Positions 31,952-45,400 of a stretch of DNA of 64,000 bases are shown one piece after another; the first letter of the stretch is position 1, and each line of letters begins with the position of its first letter. The position numbers and the translations under genes are program-made. The DNA is from Blakeslea trispora (taxonomy: Eukaryota; Mucoromycota; Mucoromycetes; Mucorales; Choanephoraceae), in assembly GCA_025331445.1 (NCBI GenBank), contig JAIWNE010000049.1, forward strand, positions 62,001 to 126,000, read 5' to 3'. The notes below the pieces were generated by a model. It saw only the letters and a list, made by a program, of their open reading frames with translations, had not been told where the DNA came from and did no database searches.

Positions 31952-33541
31952 ATGAAGTCAGTAACACTTCCTTCAGCAGAAGATAAAGATGTTGTCAGGA
32001 GAGCAGTACCAACATCAGTAAGTGCTTGAAAAAAGGCTCTTCATCTACTCAGAAACTCAACTCTTTTTTACATAGAAAATCCTGATGGCTGCTGTGGCTC
32101 GTCTTTATGTAGCCAGTCCAAACCCTCACCAATGGACTTATAGTCAGTTATGGGGTGCTGCCATTTTTTGTATAGACAAGTCAAAAAACAATGCTTATTT
32201 TATTCGTATGGTCGATATTGAGGTAACTATATAAAATAAGAGGCATAACGTCACTGTTAAACATGGCTCGAAATTAGAAAGGAAGAGGTGTTGTCTGGGA
32301 ACAAGAACTCTATGAAGGATTTGACTATAGAAAGGAAGCAGCCTTCTTTTATTCATTCGAGACAGACGTAAGTACTGTATTCTGTCTTGAATACAGCTTA
32401 TGTAACTCTTCTATAGGATTGTTTAGCTGCTTTGGAATTTGTAGACGAAGGAGAAGCAGAGACATTTAATAAGAAGCTACAGTCAAGAGATGCAAGCAAG
32501 ACAATGGCATCCACAGCTAATAAAGGTGCTAAGCGTAGAAGCAAGATTGACAAGAGTCATATCGGTATGCCTGCTGATTTTAGACATGTGGGACATATAG
32601 GATATACACCCGGAAAGGGGTTCAGTATAGAGAATAATGATCCCGAATGGAGTGGGCTATTTGAACAACTGAAAGAGTTGGGCATATCTGCAGATGAGAT
32701 TGATAACAACCAAGAGTTTATTCGTGACTTTTTACAACAGAACAATACAGCTACACCACCACCTCCTCCTCCTGCGATCAATAATACAGCCCAGAAAAAG
32801 AGAGCACCTCCACCACCTCCACCACCTAGTCGATACCATACACCTCCACCACCTCCACCTTTGAGAAAAAACACAACCACAGCCGCTCCTCCACCACCAC
32901 CACCACCAGCTAGAAACAGCCCTCCTTCAGGCCCTCCTATCCCGAGTCGTAATAACAGAGCAGTTCCACCACCACCTATTCCTTCAATGGCACAGCACCC
33001 TGCTCCTCAGGCACCCCCTCCACCACCAATCATGCAGTATGGATCACCATCTATGACAAACAGTGGGCCTGTACCCCCACCCCCTCCACCACCACCACCT
33101 ATGATGGGCGGCGGATCTACAGTCCCCCCACCTCCTCCACCTCCTCCACCAATCATGCCTCATGGATCTGCAGCTCCCCCACCCCCTCCCCCACCACCAC
33201 CTATGATGCATGGTGGATCTGCACCACCCCCTCCTCCACCCCCACCACCAACCTCAGGCATGTCATCAGCTCCTTCTAACCTTCCACCTGTAGACGATGG
33301 TAGAAGCAATTTGATGGCTTCCATTCGAGCAGCAGGTGGTTTTGGTACACTGAAACAATCAGGTAAACTCAAGAAGGCAGACTCGACAAGCGATCGTTCT
33401 GGAGCCAGTACAGTGGCAGGCGCAGCAGCAGCAGGTGCAGCCAGTGGTACTTTGGCATCTAGTCTAGCCGATGTATTGAAACAGCGTAAACAAGCGATAC
33501 ACAGTGATGATGAAGAAGAAGATGATGATGAATGGGAATAA
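31952..33541 (+). CDS. WASP-family actin nucleation promoter
   Basis: Four exons, 475 residues. It activates Arp2/3 for endocytic actin. An N-terminal WH1/EVH1 domain (about 1-140, with PHQWTYSQLWGAAIFCIDK and GVVWEQELYEGFDY) is followed by a basic patch and a CRIB/GBD motif IGMPADFRHVGHIGYTPGKGF, so Cdc42/Rac-type control is expected. Yeast Las17 lacks a CRIB motif. Next is a Pro-rich stretch with ten or so PPPPPP runs (profilin and SH3 binding), one WH2 motif RSNLMASIRAAGGFGTL, a linker with KLKK, and an acidic tail DDEEEDDDEWE ending in the Trp needed to bind Arp2/3. It runs in the same direction as TFIIH p62, 137 bp upstream of it. Confidence 0.95.
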
Positions 33542-33678
33542 TAATAATAAAAAAAGGGCATTCTCAGTGCTTAAACTCAGACAATGTAGTCACATAAAGT
33601 CTGCATTAAAGACAATCTATTTTTTTCTTTCTTTTATATATATTTCTCTCTACTTGTTTTAAGAAAAGAGAGTGAGTA

Positions 33679-35964
33679 ATGTGGGAGCCTAATGAACAGC
33701 TGTTGTTGAGAGCTGCTGTTCGGTATAAAAAGCATGAGGGAACTCTGTTTGTTACACCACGTCGTGTTGCTTGGCAACAGCAAGGCTCTTCTCAACTTTT
33801 ACCCTCCATTTACTACAATGATATCAACAGTCTAGCACAAACACCAGAGACATCAGCAAGAGTATTACTCAAGATATCTATCAAACCACCAAATGCTAAA
33901 GACTATACATTCCAATTCACTTCAGCCAAAAACATTCAAGAGCGAGAGGCTATGAAAGCACAGATAGCCGAGCTTTTGGCCCGTACACGCGGCTCCACTG
34001 TGGGGACTCCGGCTCCATTCACACCTACATCATCCGCTATTGCTTCCCCTTTACCGTCTACTCCACCACCATCGACCACAGCCACCACAACGACAACAGC
34101 AACGACAACAACAACAACAGTCGCATCACCTCAACTACCTCAACCGCAGCCCATTTCTACAAAACCCACCGTTTCTTCACCCAGTACACCTACAAATGGA
34201 GCAGCCAGTCCAAGGTCATGGCGACAAGAAGAATTCAACGATCGTCGACAGCTTTTGACATCCAGTCGAGAATTGCAAACGTTGCACAAGGAGTTGGTGG
34301 TGGTTGGTAAAAGTGTGGATGAAGAAGAGTTTTGGTCAAGTCCATATGTTAAGCGTATTCGACAGGTAAGAAAAAGAAAAATCGATGATTGGGACAAGGA
34401 CAGAATATTGAGGCTCTCTATAGAAACTGAAAAAAGATACTGTATCAAGAGAAGGTAAACAGAAGGGTAAATCATCCAGAATGGTTGAATTGAAACCTGG
34501 TCAGCAAGAAGGCTCTGATGTCAAATATACCTTGACCAGTCAAATTATTCATAATATCTTTACTGAATTTCCATCTGGTAAGCTTAAATAGAGAGACAGA
34601 ATTGGGAGGGTTTCTTAGACTTTTTTTTTTTTTTTACTATACAAAGTCAAAAGAGCTTATGATGCCAATGTGCCCGATAAAGTAAGTACAATGAAAACAA
34701 TTGGCTCTCGAGTTAGCATGGACTTGTTTTCTCACTTTGACAAAGATGACTGAACAAGCATTTTGGAAACGGTTTTTGGCTTCTGAATTCTTTCATCGTT
34801 CAAGGACTGGAGCAAGGTCTCATTTAGCGCCTTACGACGATATATTTGATCGTTGCTTACAAGAGGAAGATGATGGTAAAATAAAGGATGAACAAATGAA
34901 CCTGGACGACAATTCACTCATTTTTTTTTTTTAAAAATGCACACAGAGAATTCAAAACCTCCATCGATGACACGTATGGATAAGATCCGATTTGATATTG
35001 ACCTATCGCGTACTGAAGAAGACCATATGGAGAGTGGTAATGCACCCGATTTTACAATGAAGCCGGGTAGAGAAGCACAATCATTACCTTTGATTCGTAG
35101 ATTCAATCGACACTCTTCTCGTGTGCTCGAAGTACCACCATCGTAAGTAAGACGTGTTTCTCTTTGTTTTTGTGCCTTAACAAAATGTCGTTTGTTGGTA
35201 GGAAAACAAGACATGATGAATATTCTCCCGAGAGACAGATAGAAGAAGAAGTTGTGATTAAAGACTTGCTAGATGAACCACCTTCAGAAAAGATTGTGTT
35301 GGATATACAGGATACAAGACGATATTTTGAAAGTCAGGCAGGTGGATTAGATGAGAGGAAATTGAGTGAGCAGGATACAAAGCAGTTATTGGAGGGAATG
35401 AAACGAAAGTTTGAAGGATGGCAGCCGGATATGGCTAGACAAGTCATCCAGCCGCGCGTAGCTGACATTGTATGCACGGAACTGACAAATGTCATTAAGC
35501 GTAAAATTCGACATGGTGACAAGTCTGTTCAAGGTTAGACAACAGAATAAGACGATAACAATTCGACTTATATTTCTTCTTTTGTTCATTAGATGTCAAA
35601 TTAACATCTCAATTACAACAAAGAATTCAGAGCTTTCATTCTGCTACCAATGAAATTTTGCGTCATTTTTGGTCTTCATTCGAGCCTTATAAGCCAGCCA
35701 AGAACATGAGAATGGTTGAAGGTCTAAGGAAGCAACAGGAGAAAGCCAAAGAATTACTGAATAGCATAGTCAACAGTGATGGCGATGCTGAGCGGTGTAG
35801 ACAGGTAAGCATACGAGTCTATTGAATCAAAGCGTCGCTTGTGTTTTTCTTTTGTTTGTTAAAAAAGAGCTCTTTGATAGGCTTTAATGCCAGTGATACA
35901 GGCTATGGATAGAGCTTTAGAACAATCAAAGAAGCGCAACAAAGCAAAGAAAAAGATGGGTTGA
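33679..35964 (+). CDS. TFB1: TFIIH core subunit p62/TFB1
   Basis: About eight exons, roughly 570 residues. The N-terminal PH-like domain (about 1-105) has KHEGTLFVTPRRVAWQQQG and KDYTFQFTSAKN. A Thr/Pro/Ser-rich linker follows. The first BSD domain has LVVVGKSVDEEEFWSS, and the second has MTEQAFWKRFLASEFFHRSR; both show the conserved Phe-Trp. The C-terminal exons form long helices (RVADIVCTELTNVIKRKIR, LQQRIQSFHSATNEILRHFW) ending in KKRNKAKKKMG. This order matches GTF2H1/Tfb1, the TFIIH subunit that contacts TFIIE, XPG and activators in transcription and nucleotide excision repair. Some introns are short (about 50 bp) and one frame appears open through a donor at 34366, so naive ORF calls add a false tail. 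Splice sites were read by eye. Confidence 0.9.
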
Positions 35965-36442
35965 ATAAAGCATGACTTTATCTTTAAGAAACGGTTTGGT
36001 TTTGAGTTGGTTTTGTATGCTTTGTTTGAGAGAATTTCATACGTTTTTTTTTTTTACTATCAAGTGAGAAAGAGAGAATGCATTCCTTTGAATTCTTTCA
36101 ACACACTTTAAAGTCGGCCTTCAGCATTTTTTCTAACATGCTGAATGTTAAAATGATAAAGTTTTAAACATTTCTTATAAAAAGAGAGCCAGAGAGAACA
36201 AAAAAAAAAAAAAAGGAGGTATAGCACAATAAACCGCAGAGAGAAATAATAATAATAAAAAAAAAGAGATGTTGATTTAATAGCCTAAATAAAATGCATA
36301 CAATAACAAGGAGACTATGTGGTCTGCATATATATGTCTTTCTCTTCCTTTCCATACATACACACATCTACTTGCTCTTTTCTCTTTCTCTTTTCTCTCT
36401 TTCTCTTTTTCTTCTTTTCTCTTTCTCTCTCTCTTTTAATAC
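35965..36442. other. Intergenic region before the cation exchanger
   Basis: About 480 bp, A/T-rich with a pyrimidine tract (36370-36435, CTTTCTCTT type) just before the next start codon. Nothing else recognised. Confidence 0.45.
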
Positions 36443-39400
36443 ATGCATCGAATAACTGGTTACTGTCTTTTGATTCTTATTTTCGGCTTATCGTTCACTT
36501 TAAGACGAGCGAGTATATCCATGATCGTTGAGAATTTCTTTAAATCAGATATACTTTCCAATTCTACTGTATTAGAAAATTCAGTTGTAAGATTAGCAAA
36601 AAAAGAAAAACAAATGTTATTGTTACTTATATATATAAAAAAAAAAGGATCAATGCACTGACATTAGTTCACAATTGGATCAATGTCAATTTGTGATGAA
36701 TACTTGTCATGGCTTCAGTGCATTCTATCTTAGACTATATTATTGTTCTACTTTCTGGAAGCCAATTTCCTTATCCATTCTTGTAAGTCATCTCCCTTCT
36801 TTTTTTTTTTATCTCTCTTTCTCCTCTTTTTTTTTTTTTTTTTTTTACTCCACATGGATTTTCTCCTGTTCCTATTTGTTTTGAAATGATGTTCCATCCC
36901 TTAATATGGTGCCTTGATCCTTTATTGTGTTTCAATCTTATGCCCTTATCTTAGTTAGGCTGCCTCTTGATGCTTTTCGGTGCTATCAGTGTGGTAGCTT
37001 CTGACTTTTTTTGTAAGTGGATTTACTGAAAGAAAGAAAAAAAAGTGTTGTTCAGCAAAGTTAATGAAATTATGATTACATTAAGGCCCAAATTTACAAA
37101 CTATTTCGTCTAAATTACAATTATCCGAAAGCATGGTAAGAATATATATATATATATATATATAGATAACCAAAAAATGATGGTAAATGTTCAAGTCCAT
37201 GGTTCATAGGCAGGTGTCACTGTTTTGGCGCTAGGCAATGGCAGTCCAGATTTGTTTAGTACATTCAGGTAAACAATAAAATCAGAAAAAGAGTTTAAAA
37301 ATAAAACTTTAAAGTAAGAATAGTGCTTTGGATACAGGCGCAGGTTCATTAGCCATTGGTGAACTGATAGGTGCAGCATTTTTTATTGTTGCTATTGTGT
37401 CAGGATGCATGTCTATTATACAGCCATTTCAATCTCAAAGGGTGACTTTTATGCGAGATGCTTCATTTCTAACCGGTGCCATCATCATTATGACCTGGAT
37501 TGTATATCACCAACAGATTACATGGTATCATAGTGTGATACTGATTTGTTACTACCTTGCGTATGTATCTGCAGTTGTCATCTCCGCCTATTCTACCATT
37601 CCTCCCAATCATGTCCCACAAATAGAGCCAAAGAGGGATGATGCTTCTTTTATTATTGTGGATGAGTCAAGCCATCTATTAAGTCAAGGTAAGAAAACCA
37701 TTCAGTACATACAGGCTCTCTTTCTGACAAACAGAGGAATTATTGTTAGGTAAAAGAAGACCGCCACGACTCATGATTCCCGAACAAGGATTCAATCATT
37801 CAACACACTCAACCATGTCCCATTTGTCGGAATCACATATGAAGCCTATGTCACCCAGCTCCTGTCATCGATCAGTTTATTTTGATGCCATTTTGTCTCG
37901 ATCGACAAGTATGGCAGGGTCCGTAGCAACCTCAAGAAGTTACCTTCGTCCCATGACACCAAGAGTTGGTATTCGAACTTCTTTGTTCGGTGCAATTGAG
38001 GTGACTCCCTAAACTCTTAAAAAAAATGATTAATTAGAGCACTGATAAAATGTATCTAGTTCCAACAACAAGTCAATGTACTAAAACGGGCCGATCAGTC
38101 AAAACAGACATTGACTCCAGACGAAAATCGACCAAGACAGAGACAGACATCACTGCCTTACTCTATGTGGCAAACTTCCTCAAGCGACCTTGGTCATCAT
38201 ATGGAAAACAATAAGCAAGGCCTACTTCCTCCAAAAACTTCAGGTAGAAGGAGTCGTCCTACCTCATACCACTCGGCTCTACAGCCTTCCAACCCAATGA
38301 CAGACGATTACTTTACATTTCTTTCTGCTCCTCAACCACATGCCATTCAAAACCAACCTTTAGCATCATCGTCTTCACCATCTCAGCTATTAGCGCCTGA
38401 TATTGCTATTCCTCAGATCAGACTAGCCCCACCTATTACCGAAAACAATTGCTTAGCTTTGCCAACCATGATGAACCGTCAGACAAGTGCCTCTACCACA
38501 GACTATATACAGGCACACTCGAGATTTAACTCAAACTACAGCCTGGCTCCTCCTGCTAGTGTTCTATCAGATTGTGAGTCCTTTGTGTCAGCTGAGCAAC
38601 ATTTTGAATTGAGTCCATCGCCCTCTTTCGATCATGGTCTACATAAGCTACCTTACTCAAAGACAGACGAACGACCTCCGTGTCATGATGAAGATGTGGA
38701 ATCTGATCTCCATGTCAACCGACTTGGTATACCAAATGCTCATCCAAAACTTATGCCACCTATCCATGACGATAACGATTCGTTTGTTTCTTCGTTCCAT
38801 CCTCAACAGAATAACCGATACTCAAGCTATCCATCATCCAGGCACCCTGGTGGATCATTTCGAATTGCTCTTTATCGATCGTTGGATCGGCTGTTTGTTA
38901 CGTTTGATCTATGGTGTCAAAAGACAGTCTTCTCCAAGGTGAGTTCCTTGATGGCCATGCCTATTGTGCTCATCTTCACCTTGACTTTGCCTGTGGTTGA
39001 TCCTGAAGAAGCAAAGGCAGATGACTTGGAGTGTTTCCCAATGAGTCATAGTCCTGTTGATCATGAAGAAGGATTGCCAAAGTGTGGCATAGATAAGCAT
39101 TATCTATCTGTCCCTGGATCTGCTCAACCTTATTCCCCATTATCCAAGATGACAATAGAAGATATGGAGATCAACACCAGTTGGAACAAGTATCTGTTAA
39201 TGACTCAGTGTATATTTGGCACTTTGTTTGTCTTTTGTAATTTGTCAGGTAACATTCATGACTAAATAAGTGATCCTTTAAGAAAGCTAATTTCTCTTTA
39301 TAGTCATCAATGGTATAATTCCTGTTTATTTTGTATTATTTAGTCCAATGATAGGCATCTTGCTAGCTTATAGTATTTACCAATTGACTCAATCAAGCGA

Positions 39401-40146
39401 ACCACCTTCATGGCATTGGATGTTATCATTTGCAGGATTTTTTGTTGCTTTGAATTGGATTTTCTTGCTTGCAAATGAAGTAGTCGGTTTATTACAGGTA
39501 AGTTTGATACTCAAGTGATTGTTTCAATCTCCCCCCTCCTTAATTCCTTTTGAAAATCACTCAAGGCACTTGGCAAAATATTTTCAATCAGTGATGCAAT
39601 TATGGGTTTGACTGTATTTGCTCTAGTAAGGAGACACTTTTATTATTATTATTATTATTATTCACCAAATATGACACATTAGGGAAATAGCATTGGTGAT
39701 TTTGTATCCAACACGTCTATTGCCAAAGTAAACCTATAGGAAACCAAATCAACCATTAGATTAATTTGATATTTTTTTTTTGTCTTAGATGGGATTTCCT
39801 ACTATGGCTATTTCTGCATGTTATGCAGGACCTTTGTTAAGTAAAGTTGAATTACAGTCATTATCCTTTTGTTTTTCTCACCAAGAAATTTGTATTAGAC
39901 ATGGTTTTAGGAGTTGGTGTCTCTTCACTTTATCAAAATCTGAAATCGGGTACTGCTTATAAGCTTGAAATTGCACCTACCATTATTATATCTTCATTTG
40001 GATTAATCACAGTTTTGATGAGCACATTGGTGGTAGTGAATACAAATGAATATCACATGACAAAAAGCTTGGGTTGGTGGATGATTGGCGTGTATTCCGT
40101 TTGCTGCATTACAAATCTCATTTTGGAATTCTGTATTCTCGGTTAA
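36443..40146 (+). CDS. NCLX/CCX-type cation/calcium exchanger
   Basis: About thirteen exons, roughly 950 residues. The first exon is a signal-like hydrophobic start, followed by a Cys-rich lumenal segment (DQC...QCQFVMNTCHG). The alpha-1 repeat reads VTVLALGNGSPDLFSTFS and then GAGSLAIGELIGAAFFI. The alpha-2 repeat reads GNSIGDFVSNTSIAKMGFPTMAISACYAGPLLN. GNGSPD and GNSIGDFVSN are the ion-binding signatures of the NCLX/SLC24A6/CCX branch of the Ca2+/cation antiporters. Between the repeats lies a large loop of about 500 residues (37700-38900) rich in Ser, Pro and His, much longer than in human NCLX (584 residues in all). It may be mitochondrial or vacuolar; sequence does not tell. A (TTA)n tract sits in a late intron. 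Confidence 0.9.
37142..37164. repeat. (AT)n microsatellite in a cation exchanger intron
   Basis: About 11 AT units directly after the donor site of an intron. Confidence 0.85.
39640..39662. repeat. (TTA)n microsatellite in a cation exchanger intron
   Basis: About seven TTA units in an intron between the exons for the alpha-2 repeat region. Confidence 0.8.
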
Positions 40147-41362
40147 ATCAACAAAATTAATTAAACTTGTATCATTTTCACTTTGTTATTGTGTCAGATA
40201 ATATTTCAGTTTCGATTCATGTTTTTTTTTCTTTTTCTTTATAAAATAGCTGCATTACATATTCCTTTCCTTATGCATAAATCACAACTGTCATTCTACA
40301 CTAGAGAAATAATGATATTCTACATGGTCTTTTCATAATTCACTTTTATAATGAAATGACATGCATTAGTTGATTTCTGGTATTGTTTGGTATTCTTTGA
40401 TTTTCGCAAACCCTATGGATATCATTTTCATATTTGTGTATGAATATCGTTTATAACCGAGCATTAGCCAGTATACAATTAGTCATCCCTTTCTTTTTTT
40501 TTAAAAGAAAGACACTCTTGAAATAGGTGACCATCTATTCCTTGAGAAACCCACAAAACTTATTATCCGTATTCTACACAAACCTGATCAAGTAATTCTG
40601 AAATCTTGTACACCCCCAAAGCTTAGTCAGAAATCAACAATACAATGAATAGACATTATTGGCTGACAAATGATCTGCAAACTTTATAACAGAGTTGTGT
40701 GCTTTGTTGGAGTAAAACGCCTATATTGTTTTGTTATTATTTTCTCGATTTATATCTTTAATAAACCAAGCTACAGTAGATGGTGCAGTCTAAAATAGAA
40801 AAAGAAATGATTCGCCTTGTTTCTTTGAGAGAGAGAGAGAAAAAGGGTTTCCAGGAACAATGTGTCATATGATTTTCGAAACTTGTTTAACTCAAAAAAA
40901 AGAGGGGCCCCCAAAGAGAGCTGCGCCAAACTTCATATCAATGAGCCTTTCGGAACTTGCCTATGCTGGTCCATCTACTCTGCCTACGAATGCTTCTCAT
41001 CAACTTAGTATGGGATAGCCGGTTCAGCATAAAGAAGCGATTCACGTCAGAATAGGCTTTCTGTTTATGAGAATTGTAATGATTAGCTTGTTACAGTAAA
41101 TACAGTTCTACTAGGGTCATAGAAGACAAGGAACGAAAATGATCCTTCGGCTAAACTTTATTCAGGGTGATAAAAATGAGGAGATCTATTCAAGAAAAGA
41201 AATGTAACTGTGCCATTTTAAAAAAATCACCTCATTCCTAAAATAGGATAACAAACAAATCATGGTGTTAATATAAATACGTCAAATTTTAATATATTTT
41301 CACTTTTCTTCTTCTTTTTTTTTTTTATATACAACTTATTCTTACATTTATCTCACTCAATC
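40147..41362. other. Intergenic region before the protoglobin gene
   Basis: 1.2 kb without a coding pattern. A (GA)n run is near 40828-40843 and a short GC-rich run near 40905 (aggggccccc). No RNA gene recognised. Confidence 0.4.
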
Positions 41363-42126
41363 ATGCAACACATTGATTCTAGCAAGCTCTACACTGATAG
41401 TCAATATCGTTTTGAATTTGTAGCTAAATTCATGGATTTCGGTAAGTTGTTTTGACATATAATGTGAACAAGTGCCTGATTTCTTGTTCAGGAGAGGAAG
41501 ACATCAAAGCTATCCAAGCAGTAGCAGATCAAATCCGTCCTTTGGTTCCTGTGGTTGTAGATGCTGTTTACCAAAAGCTCTTTGAATTCGATGTGACCAA
41601 GAAGCATTTTGTTCCCAAAAATGAAGGATTTGAAGGTGCTGCACCTGTATCACTTGAAGACTTGACTTTGGACCATCCTCAAATCAAGTTCCGTAAGGAC
41701 TTCTTGAGCAAGTATCTTTACAAAATTCTCTCGGGCCCTCATGATGAGCGCTTTCTTCGTTACCTTGACTGGGTTGCCAAGATTCATACAGATACACCAT
41801 CCAAGAAGTCAAAGATCAATGTGGACTATATCCATATCAATGCCCTCATGGGCTTTGTCGAATCTACCTTAGCCGGTGGATTGTTGTCACTCGGACTGGA
41901 ACGGGATGTTGAACTGAAGGCACTCTTGGCTTTCAACAAGGTCCTTTGGATTCAAAACGATTATTTTGCCAAGTACTATTGTAATCCTGCTACTATCAAG
42001 GATGCAAATGTAGCCTCCGAGAAAAGCCTTTCTAGCAACTTGACCTCTCCATCCAATTTGTTGTCATTGGTCATCGGTATTGCTGCTGGTGCCTTGGGTG
42101 TTTATTACCAATACCGTCGTGCTTAA
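41363..42126 (+). CDS. Protoglobin-domain protein with C-terminal membrane anchor
   Basis: Two exons, 41363-41441 and 41492-42126, give 237 residues. Residues about 15-185 match the globin-sensor/protoglobin fold: RFEFVAKFMDFGEEDIKAIQ (Z-A helices), VPVVVDAVYQKLFEFDVTKKHF, DERFLRYLDWVAKIHTDTP (F helix with the candidate proximal His), then a long GH region ALMGFVESTLAGGLLSLGL. The terminal segment LLSLVIGIAAGALGVYYQYRRA is a likely tail anchor with a positively charged end. Protoglobins bind O2, CO or NO at haem; known in archaea, bacteria and some fungi. The proximal His is visible; haem binding itself is inferred. The gene stands alone between the exchanger and the convergent flippase. The TM tail is an extra over archaeal protoglobin. 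Confidence 0.85.
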
Positions 42127-42428
42127 TTATCCTTTAGAAAGAAAGCATGCTTTTGTTTATATGTATACATAACTCATTTAATAAATAACCCCTTTTTTCT
42201 TTTCTTCTTCCAAATCCATCTTTTTTACAAACAGTGAAACGTAAAAGTCCTACATCTCATTGATTCAATTTTTTTTGCTTGTCTGACAAATACACAAACA
42301 AGTAATATATCATGTGAAATAATGGTCTAAGCCTACAATGATACAATTGAAAGAACATAGTCAGTCATCTTTTATACAGTCGTCGCTTTCAGATTAGTTT
42401 ATTATAAGAGAAAAAAAAAAAAGTTCAA
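42127..42428. other. 3' intergenic stretch between convergent genes
   Basis: 302 bp between the stop codons of the protoglobin and Drs2 genes. Contains an AATAAA-like run at 42180. Nothing else recognised. Confidence 0.45.
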
Positions 42429-45400
42429 TTAACCAGAAGGTTTCTGGACTGTAGTATCATAAGCTCGAATAATCTTTGTTTGGTCTGTTTCATTTTGAGA
42501 GAAAGCATAACCGCGATTACGTTTGAGACGCTGAATACGTCGCACTTTGTTCACAGCCTGTCTAAACCTGTCCATACGAGGTCTGTAATCTGGCAAGTTA
42601 TATTTTTGTATTTCCTGTACAAAATGATATGGCATCGGCCAAATCACACGTTGCGCGCTGATTCATGCATGTGTCAAATTTAGTCATTCCTTACTTAATT
42701 TGTGTCCATATACTTACTACTTCCAAACAAAGTCTCTCAGATTGCATATAAAAGGCACAATGAACAAAAATAGCCAAAAGTTCACATTTCCCCATAGCAT
42801 GGGAACCATGTCATAATATTCAGGTAAAGAATCGATTGATATGGCTGGCGGAATATACGAAACAATGATCACATACAGGAACCAGACGGCCATGGATGCA
42901 ATCATAGCAATAGCAGTGTATTTTGTCCAATAACTAAATTTGAATGTTATCCAATCAGAATCAACGGATTGCGGGGTCGCTCGGTCATCTTTTTTTTTTT
43001 AAAAAAAACTTACTCGATAATTAAAGCACCTTTCCACAAGATAGATCCTAAAACGCCTGTAAATACTGCTGCTCCAGCCCACCATTGTCCACTCGTCATT
43101 CCATTCTTAAAAACACCTTCTGTTTTGAAAGCACCAACACCCAAGAAAAAGAGAACCTTGTGTAACGTAAACCTGCTGAGTTTTCCAACTTTTTTTTTAA
43201 AACTTTTTTCCCTTAAAAAAAACTTACTAATGAATGATAGGTAGCATTCGCCATCCAACCCCAGAATTTCTTTTGATTGAAAAAGACATTGTTTTGACCC
43301 AGCATGTACATTTGTGGGTATTTGTCAAGCATTCGAGAAGAAACTATTTGATCGAAAATACCAATAGCAAGAGGTGGTAAGAAAGTAAAGATGACATTGA
43401 AACAAGACATTGTCCAAGACTCATACAAAGTGGAGCCGGAAAAACCGTTATAAAAAGCATACTATAAGCCCAAAAAAACATAATTTTAGAAACACAAGAC
43501 TAACCAATATGGTCCCTTCACTTACCCAGAATTGTGTCAAATAGAGTGCTACATTCTTGTAAAAATAGTAAAAGATCATTTTACTCAGTCGTTGATAAGC
43601 CCATGCACCATGAACAAGTAGTAATTTCTTCAAAAACCTGAATTGGGAAATGGCGAAATCTGCACTTCGAGCAGCCTGTAGACCTTCAACACCACTAATA
43701 CCTATACCTACATGAGCAGCTTGAATCATTGAAACATCGTTGGCACCATCCCCTATAGCCAATAGGATGGAAGTATCAAATTTCTTTACACATTTTACCA
43801 CCAGGGCCTTTTGAAGTGGAGATACACGGCAACAGACCACAGCTTTACAAAGGACAGCAAGATCAAAAAAGACCTTTTCGATATCTTTTTCAAGTGCAAA
43901 TGTCAATGCTTTACCATCAATGATCAATGCTAAAGGCTAACAAGAAAAAAAAAAAAGGAAATTGATTAGGCTTGGTTTTTTTCATGATCGCCTCTTTTTT
44001 TTTTTTTTTTTTCTTTTTACCTCCATGTCTTCTCCTCGAAGCATGACTTCATTGATATCTCTCAGCTTTTTCTCCAAGAAACTCTTGGTCTCCCAATGAT
44101 TGTCTTCATTACAGACAATCAGACTCATGTCTTCGTTCAAGAGACGACAAGAATAACCAATATTGATGGCTGTTTCCTGTCTGTCGCCTGTTAATACCCA
44201 GACTTTAATACCAGCTTCCTGTAGAGTATGAATTGTATCTGGAACACCATCTTGAAGACGGTCCTCAATAGCTGTAGCACCCAACAGGAACATGTCCTTT
44301 TCAATCAATTCAGCAGCTTTGTCAAGCTCTTCAGCACGATTGACAAGTGTTGTTGAAGCTGCTTCTTGAATCTGCGACCATCTTTGATATTCATCTTCTG
44401 GAATTTCACGCATGGCAATACACAATGTACGAAGACCTTCAGAAGCACATTCTTCAAGTTGAACCAAGGTTGGTTCTACAAATGGGTTTTCTGTTGCCAA
44501 GCGCTCCAAAATGACAGTATCAGCTCCCTTACAGTAAAGCTTGATCCGGTTGTCTGGGCCTCGAACGATGGCTGACATACGTTTACGTGTGGAGTTAAAT
44601 TCACAAATGTTCAACACTTGAAATTCTTGATCTTGGCCACGGATACTACAGGTAATCGAATTGGGCCTTCGAGTATGGAATCGATAGCCCAGAGAGGCGG
44701 CTCCCTTGACCAGTGCTCCTTCATCAGGCGAGGAGGCTTGGTAGACAATATCATCGGCACCTTCTTGTTTCTCAGGAATGACTGTATGACAGACTGCCAA
44801 AAGCGTCAGGAACTCATTAATCACATTGGCAGTAGAGTGCGTATTGAGATGTTCTTGAAGTTGATCAAATGTGTGTTGCATTGTAGGATCGTTTGAATTG
44901 CCCTGTGCCTTTTTGTCAGGATCGACTTGGTCTGCATAAAACAGTCCACCAATAGAAGCTTGTCGAAACTGCATTTCGTTACATGTCAATGTACCTGTCT
45001 TGTCTGAAAAGACAAATTTGACTTGTCCTAATTCTTCAATCAGACTACTGCTACGTGCTGTAGCTGGTGTATCAGTAAGTTCATAATAAATATCTAGATC
45101 GCTTTCAATCAGATAGGATAGAACAAATTTGACTACTTCCATAGTCACCATTAAACTGATAGGGATAAATGAATTAAACAGAATCAGAAAAGTCAAGATG
45201 TCATAACCAAATTCCTGGCCATAGCTCAAGCTTCGAATGGGTAGATAGGAGGCAGAAGAACCTTTATACATTGAAAACAGAACGCCACCAATTGCACCAG
45301 CTAAGCTCATGGCAACCAAAATCCAAAACAAGTACATGATGTTGCGATTGGTGATACGAGTGACGTTAGACACCTTGGATGGCTTTTTACTTGAGTTCAG

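Noticed and set aside
33160..33561. 133-residue minus-strand frame rich in Gly and Ser
   Set aside because: It is the complement of the proline repeats of the WASP gene.
34367..34475. C-terminal tail VRKRKIDDWDKD... of the first p62 open frame
   Set aside because: It reads through a GTAAGA donor at 34366. Splicing to the next exon keeps the TFIIH p62 frame, so the tail is intron sequence.
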